A stretch of 19,701 bases of DNA, from contig JAZNEJ010000020.1 in the NCBI GenBank assembly GCA_045588575.1, forward strand, positions 1 through 19,701, read 5' to 3'. Source of the DNA: RGIG5299 sp045588575 (GTDB lineage Bacteria; Bacillota; Clostridia; Oscillospirales; RGIG5299). The notes below the pieces were generated by a model. It was not told the origin of the DNA. It saw only the letters and a program-made list of their open reading frames with translations, and did no database searches. This document shows positions 1 through 7,899 of this stretch, piece by piece; within the stretch, counting starts at the first letter, position 1; every line of letters begins with the position of its first letter. A program made the position numbers and the translations under genes.

Positions 1-13
1 TTTAACAATTATT

Positions 14-42
14 ATTATACAATTTTGTGCAATATTTTGCAA
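14..42 (-). promoter_or_regulatory. Candidate SigA promoter leaving the left edge (proximal)
   Basis: On the minus strand, TTGCAA (37-42) lies 17 bases before a perfect TATAAT (14-19). It sits beyond the stop of hemW and points out of the window, so it would drive a gene not seen here. In many Clostridia hemW is followed by hrcA-grpE-dnaK, but no CIRCE operator is visible in bases 1-112. The region is very AT-rich, so chance matches are easy. Confidence 0.45.
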
Positions 43-46
43 GTGT

Positions 47-75
47 TATTTAGAAAAAAGCGAAAAAAGTGTCAA
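47..75 (-). promoter_or_regulatory. Candidate SigA promoter leaving the left edge (distal)
   Basis: On the minus strand, a perfect TTGACA (70-75) is separated by 17 bases from TAAATA (47-52). It lies upstream of, and in tandem with, the TTGCAA/TATAAT pair at 14-42. The -35 is consensus and the -10 matches four of six bases. It would serve the gene beyond the left edge. Confidence 0.4.
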
Positions 76-112
76 AAAATATTGAAAAAATATGATTGTT
101 TACCAATATATG

Positions 113-1225
113 TTACAAAAGACGGCTGAATTGCAATATAATTTCGTTCATAACCCACAAGCCTTCGTCGGTTAAAATGACGAAATCACTGTTTTTTTCG
201 GCAAGGTTGTTGGAAATTAACCGTTTGTGAAAATTGTTAAGCTTTTCCTTTTTCTGCTCGGGGAAAAGACTAACGGGAAAGCCCGAAGAAAGTCTTAATA
301 AAAGCATAAGCTTTTCTTCAAGAGAGTTAGATTTAAAAAGAACGTCCTCTTCTTTCGTAACGGAGCTTTCAAGAGAATAAAAACGGTTAAAATCATCGGT
401 TTCAAAAAAGCGTACGCCGTCCATAAAGGAATGCGCCGAAAGACCTAAGCCGAGATATTCTTCCTCTTTCCAATATTTTAAATTATGCTTTGATTCAAAG
501 CCGTTTTTCGAAAAGTTCGAAATTTCATAGCGGTTAAGTCCTTTTTGGGCTAAAAGCTTCGATGCGGCTTTGTAAAGAAGAAATTCCGTTTCTTCATCGG
601 GAAGCGAAAGAGAATTCTTTTTGCAATATAAAGGTGAGCTTTCATCGATTTTAAGGCTGTAAAGAGAAAGATGTGAAATGCCTAAATCGCAAAGCACATT
701 TATATTTTCCGAAAGTGATTTTTCATTTTGGTTGGGAAGCCCCAAAAGCAAATCTGCCGATATGTTTTTAATTCCGAAGTCCTTAGCGCTTTTAATTGCC
801 GAAAAAACTTTTTGCTTATCGATAATTCTTGAAACGGCGCGGCACTCGTTATCGTTTAGACTTTGAACGCCCAAGCTTAAACGGTTTCCGCCGTGATTGA
901 CAAAGCTTTCAAGATATTCTTCGCTAAGGCTCTCCGGATTTGCCTCGGTTGTGAATTCGATTAAATTTTTTAAATTAAAACTTTCAAAAAGTGAGGAAAA
1001 CAAAACATCGGAATTTTCTTTATCAAGAAGTGAAGGCGTTCCGCCGCCTATATAAAGAGTTTCAAATTCTTTATCGGCATATTTTTTTGAATAAAAGGAA
1101 ATTTTGGATTTAAGAGCGTTAATATAACGTGAAATTTCTCCGTCTTTTAGTACGCTCGAGCAAAAGGAACAATAACCGCAGCGCTGTTTGCAAAAGGGAA
1201 TATGAATATAAAGTCCGGCGCGCAT
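113..1225 (-). CDS. hemW: HemW-type radical SAM heme chaperone
   Basis: Cytoplasmic radical SAM protein of the HemW/HemN-like family. HemW binds heme and is thought to deliver it to target proteins; the old label oxygen-independent coproporphyrinogen III oxidase is often wrong for this branch. The protein has 370 residues. The cluster-binding motif is C12-x3-C16-x2-C19, followed by Phe21 and Cys22. True HemN has its extra Cys directly two residues after the third, so this is HemW-like. GGGTPS lies at 60-65, followed by the usual E-x-NPES and R-x-SLGVQS blocks. I chose ATG at 1225, which starts one base after the lepA stop. A longer reading frame from 1273 lies inside lepA and adds only a basic extension absent from the family. 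There is no strong Shine-Dalgarno, so translation is probably coupled to lepA. Confidence 0.93.
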   Translation of the reverse strand: MRAGLYIHIPFCKQRCGYCSFCSSVLKDGEISRYINALKSKISFYSKKYADKEFETLYIGGGTPSLLDKENSDVLFSSLFESFNLKNLIEFTTEANPESLSEEYLESFVNHGGNRLSLGVQSLNDNECRAVSRIIDKQKVFSAIKSAKDFGIKNISADLLLGLPNQNEKSLSENINVLCDLGISHLSLYSLKIDESSPLYCKKNSLSLPDEETEFLLYKAASKLLAQKGLNRYEISNFSKNGFESKHNLKYWKEEEYLGLGLSAHSFMDGVRFFETDDFNRFYSLESSVTKEEDVLFKSNSLEEKLMLLLRLSSGFPVSLFPEQKKEKLNNFHKRLISNNLAEKNSDFVILTDEGLWVMNEIILQFSRLL

Positions 1226-1226
1226 A

Positions 1227-3029
1227 TCAGTCAAGCTTAAGAACGGTGAGAAACGCTTCTTTCGGAACTTCAACGGAACCGATTTGGCGCATCTTTTTCT
1301 TACCTTCCTTTTGTTTTTCCAAAAGCTTTTTCTTACGGGTTATATCGCCGCCGTAGCATTTTGCCAAAACGTCCTTACGCATTGCTTTAACGGTTTCCCT
1401 TGCAATTACCTTGCCGCCTATTGCTGCCTGAACGGGTATTTCAAAAAGCTGACGCGGAATGTTATCTTTAAGCTTTTCGCAAATTCTTCTTGCTCTTGCA
1501 TAGGCCTTTTCCTCATGAACAATCATAGAAAAAGCGTCAACTATATCGCCGTTTAAAAGAATGTCAAGCTTAACGAGTTTCGATTCTTTATATTCCGAAA
1601 GCTCGTAATCAAAGGAGGCATAGCCTCTTGTTCTCGATTTTAAAGCATCGAAGAAATCGTAAATTATTTCGTTTAAAGGAAGGTCGTAATGGAGATTTGC
1701 GCGGGTGGTATCTATATACGTCATATTTTTGAAAACACCGCGTCGGTCCTGACAAAGCTCCATAATATTTCCGACGTATTCCGTGGGTACGATTATATCG
1801 GCCTTGACAAACGGCTCAAAAGCTGCCAAAACTCCGTTTCGGGGATAATCAACGGGGTTGAATATGAGTTGCTCCTGATTATCGGGAGTTATAACTTTGT
1901 AAATAACGCTGGGAGATGTGGTTATTAAATCGAGCATAAACTCACGCTCGAGTCTTTCCTGAATAACGTCTAAATGCAAAAGGCCCAAAAAACCGCAACG
2001 GAAGCCGAAACCGAGCGCGGTTGATGTTTCGGGCTCAAAATTAAGAGCAGCATCGTTTAATTTGAGCTTTTCCAAAGCGTCGCGAAGAGCTTCGTATTTT
2101 GCGCCGTCTTGGGGGTAAATTCCGCAGAAAACCATTGAGTTGACTTTTTTATAGCCGGGAAGCGGCTCGTCGGCGGGGGAGTCGGCGTTTGTAACGGTAT
2201 CGCCGACTGCGGTTTCGTTAACGTCTTTAATGCTTGCGGTAAAATAACCTACTTCGCCTGCGGAAAGACCGTCGGGAAGCTCTTCCAAGCCAAACGGACG
2301 CATACAGCCGACTTCAACAACGTCGAAATAAGAGCCGGTTGCCATAAGCTTTACACGGTCGCCTTTTTTCAAGGTGCCGTCCATAATTCTGACGTAAACT
2401 ATAACGCCGCGGTAACTATCGTAATATGAGTCGAAAATGAGAGCTTTGAGCGGCTTGGAGTCGTCGCCTTTGGGGGCGGGGACCTTGTTTACAATTTCGT
2501 CTAAAACCGCTTGAATATTAAGACCTGTTTTTGCCGAAATTTTGGGAGCTTCCTCTGCGGGAATACCAATAACGTTTTCAATTTCGGATGCGACTTTTTC
2601 GGGGTCGGCAGCAGGTAAATCAACCTTGTTTATAACGGGGAGAATTTCAAGGTCGTGCTCAAGAGCGAGATATGTGTTCGCAATCGTTTGAGCTTCAATG
2701 CCCTGCGACGCATCTACAACCAACAATGCGCCCTCGCAGGCTGCGAGAGAACGTGAAACCTCGTAGTTAAAGTCAACGTGTCCGGGGGTGTCAATAAGAT
2801 TTAATTTATAAGTTTCGCCGTTTGAAGCCTTATAGTCCAAGCGGACTGCTCTTGCTTTTATGGTTATGCCTCTTTCGCGTTCAAGCTCCATGTTGTCGAG
2901 CATTTGCTCCTCAACCTCACGGCTTGAAACGGTGCTGGTGGCTTCAAGCAACCTATCGGCAAGGGTGGACTTGCCGTGGTCTATGTGCGCTATTATTGAA
3001 AAATTTCGGATTTTTGATTTATCTGTCAT
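1227..3029 (-). CDS. lepA: Elongation factor 4 (LepA), back-translocating ribosomal GTPase
   Basis: Translational GTPase that binds the ribosome, remodels it in an EF-G-like way and affects initiation or elongation under stress. At 600 residues it is full length for the family. All G motifs are present: AHIDHGKST at 14-22 (P-loop), RERGITIKA (G2/switch I), DTPGHVDF (G3), NKVD (G4) and SAKTG (G5). The C-terminal LepA-specific domain ends in the usual GGDITRKKKLLEKQKEGKKK region. The ATG at 3029 has GGAAAGG about eight bases upstream. It is the first gene of a two-gene unit with hemW, the standard clostridial order. An extended -10 promoter lies at 3063-3071. Confidence 0.98.
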   Translation of the reverse strand: MTDKSKIRNFSIIAHIDHGKSTLADRLLEATSTVSSREVEEQMLDNMELERERGITIKARAVRLDYKASNGETYKLNLIDTPGHVDFNYEVSRSLAACEGALLVVDASQGIEAQTIANTYLALEHDLEILPVINKVDLPAADPEKVASEIENVIGIPAEEAPKISAKTGLNIQAVLDEIVNKVPAPKGDDSKPLKALIFDSYYDSYRGVIVYVRIMDGTLKKGDRVKLMATGSYFDVVEVGCMRPFGLEELPDGLSAGEVGYFTASIKDVNETAVGDTVTNADSPADEPLPGYKKVNSMVFCGIYPQDGAKYEALRDALEKLKLNDAALNFEPETSTALGFGFRCGFLGLLHLDVIQERLEREFMLDLITTSPSVIYKVITPDNQEQLIFNPVDYPRNGVLAAFEPFVKADIIVPTEYVGNIMELCQDRRGVFKNMTYIDTTRANLHYDLPLNEIIYDFFDALKSRTRGYASFDYELSEYKESKLVKLDILLNGDIVDAFSMIVHEEKAYARARRICEKLKDNIPRQLFEIPVQAAIGGKVIARETVKAMRKDVLAKCYGGDITRKKKLLEKQKEGKKKMRQIGSVEVPKEAFLTVLKLD

Positions 3030-3062
3030 AAGAAAGACCTTTCCGTATAGATATCATCAAAT

Positions 3063-3071
3063 ATTATAACA
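3063..3071 (-). promoter_or_regulatory. Extended -10 promoter of lepA-hemW
   Basis: The minus strand reads TGTTATAAT, a perfect extended -10 element (TGnTATAAT). The -35 position holds only a poor match (TTCCAT), which is typical where an extended -10 compensates. Transcription would begin near 3056, giving a leader of about 27 bases before the lepA ATG at 3029. Confidence 0.6.
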
Positions 3072-3147
3072 TAAAAATTTATATAATGGAAGAGTTTATC
3101 AAAATATCTTAAAAAAGCATAAAATAAAAAAGAAAGGGAGTGATGGT

Positions 3148-3483
3148 TTGAACTACGGTATAATGGGAACACTGTTGTTTTTTATTGCAGTGGCGGCGGT
3201 TGATTTTTTACTTATAGTTCTTTTTAAAAAAATTTTAAACATAAAGAAAGCTCCGCTTAACGGAGCAAAAATATATCTTGAAGCAGGGGAGGATACCGAA
3301 AACCTCGAAATGATTTTAAGAGAGCTTTCAGAGGTCGCCGAGGGTTACGGAAGCTATGACGAGCCCTTGGAGGTGGTGGTTATAAACAACGGAATTCCAA
3401 GCGAAGAAACGGCTGTGTTAAGGCTTTTGCAAAACGACAAAAAAACAATAAAAATCATTAAAAAAGAAGAGCTTTTCCGATAA
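3148..3483 (+). CDS. Small single-pass membrane protein of unknown function
   Basis: I do not recognise this 111-residue protein. One hydrophobic segment covers about residues 5-27. It is followed by basic residues (FKKILNIKK), which predicts a cytoplasmic C-terminal domain. That domain alternates predicted strands and helices (AKIYLEAG, a Glu-rich helix, LEVVVINNG, a helix, TIKIIKK) like a small alpha/beta fold. I chose the TTG at 3148 because AAAGGGAG ends seven bases upstream; the next ATG (3163) is too far from any ribosome binding site, and the ATG at 3143 stops after two codons. The gene stands alone between divergent lepA and a convergent gene, and ends at a strong bidirectional terminator. 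TATAAT at 3082-3087 could be its -10, but no good -35 is visible. Confidence 0.8.
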   Translation: MNYGIMGTLLFFIAVAAVDFLLIVLFKKILNIKKAPLNGAKIYLEAGEDTENLEMILRELSEVAEGYGSYDEPLEVVVINNGIPSEETAVLRLLQNDKKTIKIIKKEELFR

Positions 3484-3513
3484 AAAAACAAAGGGCAAAA
3501 ACCCTTTGTTTTT
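3484..3513. terminator. Bidirectional intrinsic terminator
   Basis: A perfect 12-bp stem (3484-3495 with 3502-3513) surrounds the six-base loop CAAAAA. The GGG/CCC pairs close the loop and A/T runs flank both sides, so a U-tract is produced in either direction. It lies between the convergent genes ending at 3483 and 3512 and overlaps the stop codon of the minus-strand gene. Confidence 0.9.
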
Positions 3514-4345
3514 ATTTTTTATTCTTTATTTTCGAAGCTATGCCGGTTATAACGCAAACCACAAATAAGACGAAAATAACAAAAAGTGAACCGAAAGCAA
3601 CGTATTTAAGCTCGGTGGGAATTAAATCGGATTCGGGATAGTTATAACCGCCGCCCACGCCACTGTCGTTTAGCGAAGCGTCCGAATCGGGAATTGAAGA
3701 GCTTGAATCGGGCTCAAGAGGCAAGGAAGAATCGGTAATGGGTAAAACAGGAACGAAAGAAACGTTTTTAAAAGAAACCGATACGTTTGCGTCTACGTTG
3801 CAGCCTATGTAGATGTTTCCGCTCTCAAAAAGAGCTTCTAACGGGCATTCGTATATCAATTCATTTCCGTTTACGGTAACCGATAGCTTAGAGCCATCTT
3901 TTTTTATTTTCATTTCGTTAAAGAAATTTTGACCGTTATCGTCGGAGAAAAGTATACCGAGAGAGGCGTTTAAAGGGTTAATTTCGGTTTTTTTATCGTT
4001 TTGAACCTCAATAATTTTCAAACCGTCGGCAGTAAGCTTAACAAAAACACCGTTGTAAACGCCGTTTTTAACGGTTCCTATAAAAGCGCCCGAATCGTTT
4101 TGTGAGCTTCTTAAAGCGTAGGTTTCGAGATTAAACTCAAAATCACCGCTGTAATTGCAGTATTTTAAAAGATATTTTGAAATAACTCCGTTAGAGCTTT
4201 CGTTTGAAACGGTGGAGTAAACGGAAGAATCGGAAAGAGTCCATTTACCGTTTATAACGTTTGCTTTTGGAATAGATGCGGCAAACGAAAATATTGAAAA
4301 AATAAGGGTTAAAACAGCAGAAAATAATGCAAATAACTTTTTCAT
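3512..4345 (-). CDS. Secreted, membrane-anchored protein with a lectin/glucanase-like domain
   Basis: Predicted surface protein of 277 residues, not assignable to a named gene. It starts with a clear signal peptide (MKKLFALFSAV, hydrophobic core, FSFAA then S). Residues of about 30-195 are rich in strands (GKWTLSD, GAFIGTVKNGVYNGVFVKL, LSVTVNGNELIYE, VSVSFKNVSF), reminiscent of the concanavalin-like/DUF1080 fold that often binds or cleaves glycans; I see no catalytic motif. A Ser/Pro/Asp-rich stalk follows, then a membrane helix (FGSLFVIFVLFVVCVITGI) and the basic tail KIKNKK. I chose ATG 4345 because GGAAAGGAG sits six bases upstream; the frame is open for 37 more codons that would bury the signal peptide. 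A ligand-binding envelope protein is inferred only. Confidence 0.8.
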   Translation of the reverse strand: MKKLFALFSAVLTLIFSIFSFAASIPKANVINGKWTLSDSSVYSTVSNESSNGVISKYLLKYCNYSGDFEFNLETYALRSSQNDSGAFIGTVKNGVYNGVFVKLTADGLKIIEVQNDKKTEINPLNASLGILFSDDNGQNFFNEMKIKKDGSKLSVTVNGNELIYECPLEALFESGNIYIGCNVDANVSVSFKNVSFVPVLPITDSSLPLEPDSSSSIPDSDASLNDSGVGGGYNYPESDLIPTELKYVAFGSLFVIFVLFVVCVITGIASKIKNKK

Positions 4346-4373
4346 ACCGCACTCCTTTCCGAAAGATAGCTTG

Positions 4374-4402
4374 ATTATATCTTTTATTAGTCTTTCAGTC
4401 TT
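4374..4402 (-). promoter_or_regulatory. Weak SigA promoter for the lectin-like protein gene
   Basis: On the minus strand, AAGACT (4397-4402) lies 17 bases before a perfect TATAAT (4374-4379). The -10 is consensus but the -35 matches only three of six bases. Transcription would start near 4367, about 20 bases before the ATG at 4345. Confidence 0.4.
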
Positions 4403-4542
4403 TGCAGAAAAAGACACAATTTTCGACAAAATTAGACCTATTTTATAAACAGACAATCGAAAAATATAAGCTTTTCAAAGGTGTTTTGAAAGGGCGGCAA
4501 CCATTTGAAACAATAAATATCTATAAAAATTATTAAAAAATA

Positions 4543-4571
4543 TTGTATATAAATAAAATATTTGATATAAT
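4543..4571 (+). promoter_or_regulatory. SigA promoter of the dnaD-ricT unit
   Basis: TTGTAT (4543-4548), a 17-base spacer and a perfect TATAAT (4566-4571). Transcription would start near 4578, just upstream of the AAGGAG ribosome binding site at 4593-4598. This start also argues against the TTG at 4584 as the initiation codon of the first gene. Confidence 0.7.
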
Positions 4572-4607
4572 GAATGTTACACATTGAGAAATAAGGAGAA
4601 AAAGACT

Positions 4608-5543
4608 GTGGGAGCAATTATTTTCGAAAAAACCGAAAACTCGTTTTTTCTTGTTCCGTCGGAGCTTGTAGATAACTATCTGGATAAGGCAAACGAGCTT
4701 CAGCTTAAGGTAATTCTTTATCTTTTGAAAAACGGCGGCAAGCTTTTATCGGAAGAAATGCTTGCGGAAAAATTCGGAGTGGATAATAACCAAATAACAC
4801 AGTCGATAGAGTTTTGGGTTAAAAACGGTATAATCCTTAAGAAAAACGAAAGATATTCAATAAACTTTGCGGCAAAGGGCGGAAAACCTTCTTATTCCGC
4901 TGACGTAATTGCAATGCGCGCCGAAAAAGATTTAAAGCTTAAGGAGCTTTTTGAAAATACCGCAAAACTTTACGGAAGACCTCTTTCACCCACCGAGCTT
5001 AATTCACTCATCACCCTTTACGAGTGGGACGGAATTTCTCCCGAACTTATATATTTTATTGTTTCATACTGTTATGAAAACGGAAAAAAAGGGTTTAAAT
5101 ACATAGAAAAAACCGCAACCGCGTGGTTTGAAGAAGGAATAAACACCGTTTTGAAGGCCGAAAATAAGGTTAAAGAGCAAAATCGCAAAAAGACCGATGA
5201 ATTTGCCGTTTCCAAACTTATCGGTGCCGAAAACAGAGCTCTTACCGAAACGGAAAAGAAGTGCATAGCCTTATGGCTTAACGATTACGGATTTGATATG
5301 GACGTTATCTCAAAGGCCTATGAAACCACCGTTGAGAAGACGGGCAAATATTCAATTCAATATATGAATACCGTCTTGAGAAGCTGGAACGAAAAAAAGG
5401 TTAAAACGGTTGACGACGTTAAAAAAGAAAAAGCTCCCGTTTCTTCCAAAACGAAGAAAAAGAGCAAAATAGACGCGGGCAAATACGTTGAATATTCTTG
5501 GGAAATTCTCAAAAACGAAACAGAAAACCAAACGGAGAAATAA
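4608..5543 (+). CDS. DnaD-domain replication initiation protein
   Basis: DnaD/DnaB-family protein, which in Firmicutes helps load the replicative helicase at the origin or at restarted forks. The protein has 311 residues. About residues 20-85 resemble the winged-helix N-terminal domain (LKVILYLLKNGGKLLSEEM... VDNNQITQSIEFWVKNGII). Two DnaB_2/DnaD C-terminal-type repeats follow: one around LYGRPLSPTELNSL to YIEKTATAWFEEGI, and a second around LIGAENRALTETEKK to YMNTVLRSWNEK, with a basic tail. Two such repeats are common in clostridial homologues. I chose GTG 4608, nine bases after AAGGAG; the upstream TTG at 4584 would translate through that ribosome binding site. It is first in a unit with a DnaC-like ATPase, its natural partner. 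Confidence 0.88.
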   Translation: MGAIIFEKTENSFFLVPSELVDNYLDKANELQLKVILYLLKNGGKLLSEEMLAEKFGVDNNQITQSIEFWVKNGIILKKNERYSINFAAKGGKPSYSADVIAMRAEKDLKLKELFENTAKLYGRPLSPTELNSLITLYEWDGISPELIYFIVSYCYENGKKGFKYIEKTATAWFEEGINTVLKAENKVKEQNRKKTDEFAVSKLIGAENRALTETEKKCIALWLNDYGFDMDVISKAYETTVEKTGKYSIQYMNTVLRSWNEKKVKTVDDVKKEKAPVSSKTKKKSKIDAGKYVEYSWEILKNETENQTEK

Positions 5544-5545
5544 AA

Positions 5546-6565
5546 ATGTATAACAGCGAAGCCTATAAGGCGGTTATTGAAAGATTTGAAAAAAGAAGAA
5601 TAAAAAAAGAGCAGCAAGCAGAGGAAACCAGAAGAAAAGTGGTTTCTGTTGTGCCGCAAATCGAAACGATAGATGCCGAACTTGCGCTAATTGCCTCTCA
5701 AGCGGTTAAATATGCCCTCGGAAGAGATAGCGCATCGGCAAAAAAACGAATGATAAAAGAATTTAAAGAAAAAAGTGTTGAGCTTCAGGCGCAAAAAATC
5801 GAGCTTTTGGTTACTGCGGGATTTTCGGGTGATGTTCTTGATGAAAAGCCTTCTTGTAAAAAATGCGGTGATAAAGGCTTTATTGGTGCAAAGATGTGTG
5901 AATGCTTTAAAAAAGAGCTTCACCTTGAATGTTATAAGCGTACTAAGCTTGCTTCAATAATAAACGACCAAAGCTTTAAAACCTTTGACCTTAACTATTA
6001 CGATAACGAGGTTATTTCCGAATTCGGAAGAAGCCCCAAAGACAATATGAAGCTTGTTTTGGAATATCTTAAAGATTACGCCGAAAACTTTTCAACAAAA
6101 TCGTCAAACCTGATTTTAACGGGTGCGCCCGGACTCGGTAAAACTTTTCTTTCATCGGCAATTGCAAAAGCAACGATAGACAAAGGCTTTTACGTGCTTT
6201 ACGACAGCTGCCAAAATATACTTTCCAGAATGGAAGATGCAAAGTTTAAAAACGCAAATGAGGATTTTTCCGATATTCTGCAGTGCGAATTGCTTATTAT
6301 AGACGATTTGGGAGCCGAATTTAAAACGCAGTTTTCGGAATCGTGCATATATAACATTATAAACAGCCGTCTTATATCTAAATTGCCCACTATTATAAGC
6401 ACTAATCTTTCACCCTCGGAGCTTGCCGATACATATCACGAAAGAATAGCTTCAAGACTTTTGGGAGAGTATAAAACAATACTCTTTTTGGGGACCGATA
6501 TAAGATTTCAAAAGCTTGAAAAAGCCTCGAAAAGCGGAAAAAGAGCGCATAAAAACACAAAATGA
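5546..6565 (+). CDS. DnaC/DnaI-type helicase-loader AAA+ ATPase
   Basis: AAA+ ATPase expected to hold the replicative helicase and load it onto DNA. The protein has 339 residues. The helical N-terminal part is followed by a zinc-binding cluster of four cysteines (C104, C107, C118, C120), as in DnaI. Walker A is GAPGLGKT at 193-200, Walker B LLIIDD at 249-254, sensor I STN at 285-287, and HERIASRL near 298-305 carries the arginine-finger region. Start ATG 5546 has GGAG eight bases upstream and follows the DnaD stop by two bases. Its stop overlaps the next ATG by four bases, so the three genes are probably co-translated. The DnaD/DnaC pairing supports a helicase-loading role over an insertion-sequence IstB role; no transposase is near. 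Confidence 0.9.
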   Translation: MYNSEAYKAVIERFEKRRIKKEQQAEETRRKVVSVVPQIETIDAELALIASQAVKYALGRDSASAKKRMIKEFKEKSVELQAQKIELLVTAGFSGDVLDEKPSCKKCGDKGFIGAKMCECFKKELHLECYKRTKLASIINDQSFKTFDLNYYDNEVISEFGRSPKDNMKLVLEYLKDYAENFSTKSSNLILTGAPGLGKTFLSSAIAKATIDKGFYVLYDSCQNILSRMEDAKFKNANEDFSDILQCELLIIDDLGAEFKTQFSESCIYNIINSRLISKLPTIISTNLSPSELADTYHERIASRLLGEYKTILFLGTDIRFQKLEKASKSGKRAHKNTK

Positions 6566-7866
6566 GAAGCTTTGAAGAAATTGCAAAAAACTATAAAAAA
6601 AGCAAATACAGTATTTTTTCAATGCCCGGACATAAAAACCGCGCAAAATTCATTGTGCCTAAAAAAGCGTATGGCTTTGATTTTACCGAGCTTTCGGTAA
6701 CCGATGACCTTTATTCTTCCACGGGTGGAATAGAGCAACTTGAAAAAGATATTTCAAATATTTTTAAAAGCCGTTTTTCCTGCCTTTCGGCATCGGGCGC
6801 ATCGCTTTGCGTTTGCGCTGCTATGGGAATTGTGAAAAATTTCAGCTCGAAAATTCTTATTTCTCGCTTTTGTCATTCATCGGCAATAAACGGAATTAGT
6901 ATTTTCGGAATAAAACCCATATGGCTTTCTCAAAAAAGAGATGGAATTACTTTTAAACCGATAACCGCTGAGCAAGTTGAACAAAAGCTTAATGAAGATG
7001 ATGAAGTTAAAGCGGTTTTTATAACAAGTCCAGATTATTACGGCAAAAAAACCGATATTCAGGCAATTTCAAGAGTGTGCAAGGCGCATAATGCGTTGCT
7101 TGTTGTAGATAATTCTCACGGAGCCCACCTTGTTTTTAACGGCGAGCATCCTTTAAAATATGCCGATTTAGTTTGCGATTCTTTTCATAAAACCTTACCG
7201 TGCTTAACGGGTACGGCGGCGCTTCATATAGGAAACGTTGAAATTTCAAAGCAATACGTTAAGTCTTTAATGCAAAGGCTTTCTTCAACAAGCCCTTCTT
7301 ATCTGCTCGTTTATTCGGCGGCAAAATGCATTGACTGGATGAAAAAAAGCGGAAAAAAACAATATAATAACTGCTATTTAAACACTCGTTTACTCAAAAA
7401 TAAAATTATAAAAATGGGTTTTGATGTAAATATTGACGGTTGCGATGACGTTAGAATTTGCATTTCGGCAAATAAAAAGGGAATTAACGGCTTTGAACTT
7501 TCTGAAATTTTAGAGAAAAACAAAATCGTTTGCGAAATGTCGGATTTTAATTGTGCGGTTTTGATAGCAACGCCTTTTAACGTTAAAAAAGATTTTTCAA
7601 GACTTTTAAGAACTTTAAAAAATATAGAGCCAAAGCCTTCAATTCCTTATTCTGAATATGAATTTCATATTCCCGAAAAAAGCTTTGAGCTTTGCTTTGC
7701 CGAGGGTAAGAAAAAAGAAAAAATATCGGTTTTAAATGCAAAAGGGAGAGTTTCCGCCGAAAACAAATATATATATCCGCCTTCAAGACCCGTTGTTTTA
7801 ACAGGCGAGATTATAGACGATGAAATAATTTCGGAGCTTTCGGGCGATATAGAGGTTTGTTTATAA
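6562..7866 (+). CDS. Orn/Lys/Arg decarboxylase-family PLP enzyme (YaaO-like)
   Basis: Fold-type I PLP enzyme of the ornithine/lysine/arginine decarboxylase major-domain family; it would make a polyamine or cadaverine, but the substrate cannot be read from sequence. The protein has 434 residues, similar to YaaO-type proteins and much shorter than the roughly 700-residue inducible enterobacterial decarboxylases. SMPGHK at 20-25 is the family's entry motif. VVDNSHGAHL at 181-190 gives the PLP-ring Asp183 and His186; the usual motif has Glu-Ala or similar where this has Asn-Ser. SFHKTL gives the Schiff-base Lys210. The C-terminal part has YPPSRPVVLTGE, the family's typical end. Its ATG overlaps the DnaC-like stop (ATGA). 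As in Bacillus, it precedes the darA-holB-ricT block. Confidence 0.87.
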   Translation: MRSFEEIAKNYKKSKYSIFSMPGHKNRAKFIVPKKAYGFDFTELSVTDDLYSSTGGIEQLEKDISNIFKSRFSCLSASGASLCVCAAMGIVKNFSSKILISRFCHSSAINGISIFGIKPIWLSQKRDGITFKPITAEQVEQKLNEDDEVKAVFITSPDYYGKKTDIQAISRVCKAHNALLVVDNSHGAHLVFNGEHPLKYADLVCDSFHKTLPCLTGTAALHIGNVEISKQYVKSLMQRLSSTSPSYLLVYSAAKCIDWMKKSGKKQYNNCYLNTRLLKNKIIKMGFDVNIDGCDDVRICISANKKGINGFELSEILEKNKIVCEMSDFNCAVLIATPFNVKKDFSRLLRTLKNIEPKPSIPYSEYEFHIPEKSFELCFAEGKKKEKISVLNAKGRVSAENKYIYPPSRPVVLTGEIIDDEIISELSGDIEVCL

Positions 7867-7868
7867 AA

Positions 7869-7899
7869 TTGTTTTCCATAATATAATGTATTATATAAT
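7869..7899 (+). promoter_or_regulatory. Possible internal promoter with AT palindrome before darA
   Basis: The 52-base gap before darA contains TATAAT (7894-7899) and an upstream TTGTTT (7869-7874) at a rather long 19-base spacing. The perfect inverted repeat ATATAAT-GT-ATTATAT (7881-7896) overlaps the -10. This could be an internal promoter with an operator, or just low-complexity AT sequence. Confidence 0.35.

Noticed and set aside
28..41. Small hairpin TGCAA-TATT-TTGCA after hemW
   Set aside because: Only five pairs, mostly A/T, with no T-run; too weak for a terminator.
1226..1273. Longer N-terminus for HemW starting at 1273
   Set aside because: It overlaps the end of lepA, adds residues not typical of the family and has no ribosome binding site; MRAGLYIHIPFC at 1225 is the family start.
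2822..3069. Plus-strand open frames inside lepA (and similar antisense frames in other genes)
   Set aside because: They lie opposite strongly conserved genes, lack ribosome binding sites and resemble no protein family.
3143..3151. ATG at 3143 as start of the small membrane gene
   Set aside because: It reads ATG-GTT-TGA and stops after two codons; TTG 3148 is in the right frame with proper spacing.
4471..4492. Near-inverted repeat CTTTTCAAA/TTTTGAAAG in the gap before the DnaD-like gene
   Set aside because: The arms match only with a shift; the stem would be short and AT-rich, so no structure is claimed.
4584..4607. TTG at 4584 as start of the DnaD-like gene
   Set aside because: The codons would run through the AAGGAG ribosome binding site, and the predicted transcription start is only a few bases upstream; GTG 4608 fits better.
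5546..6565. IstB-type transposition helper ATPase instead of a helicase loader
   Set aside because: The zinc cysteine cluster is DnaI-like, the partner gene is DnaD-like, and no transposase or terminal repeats are present.
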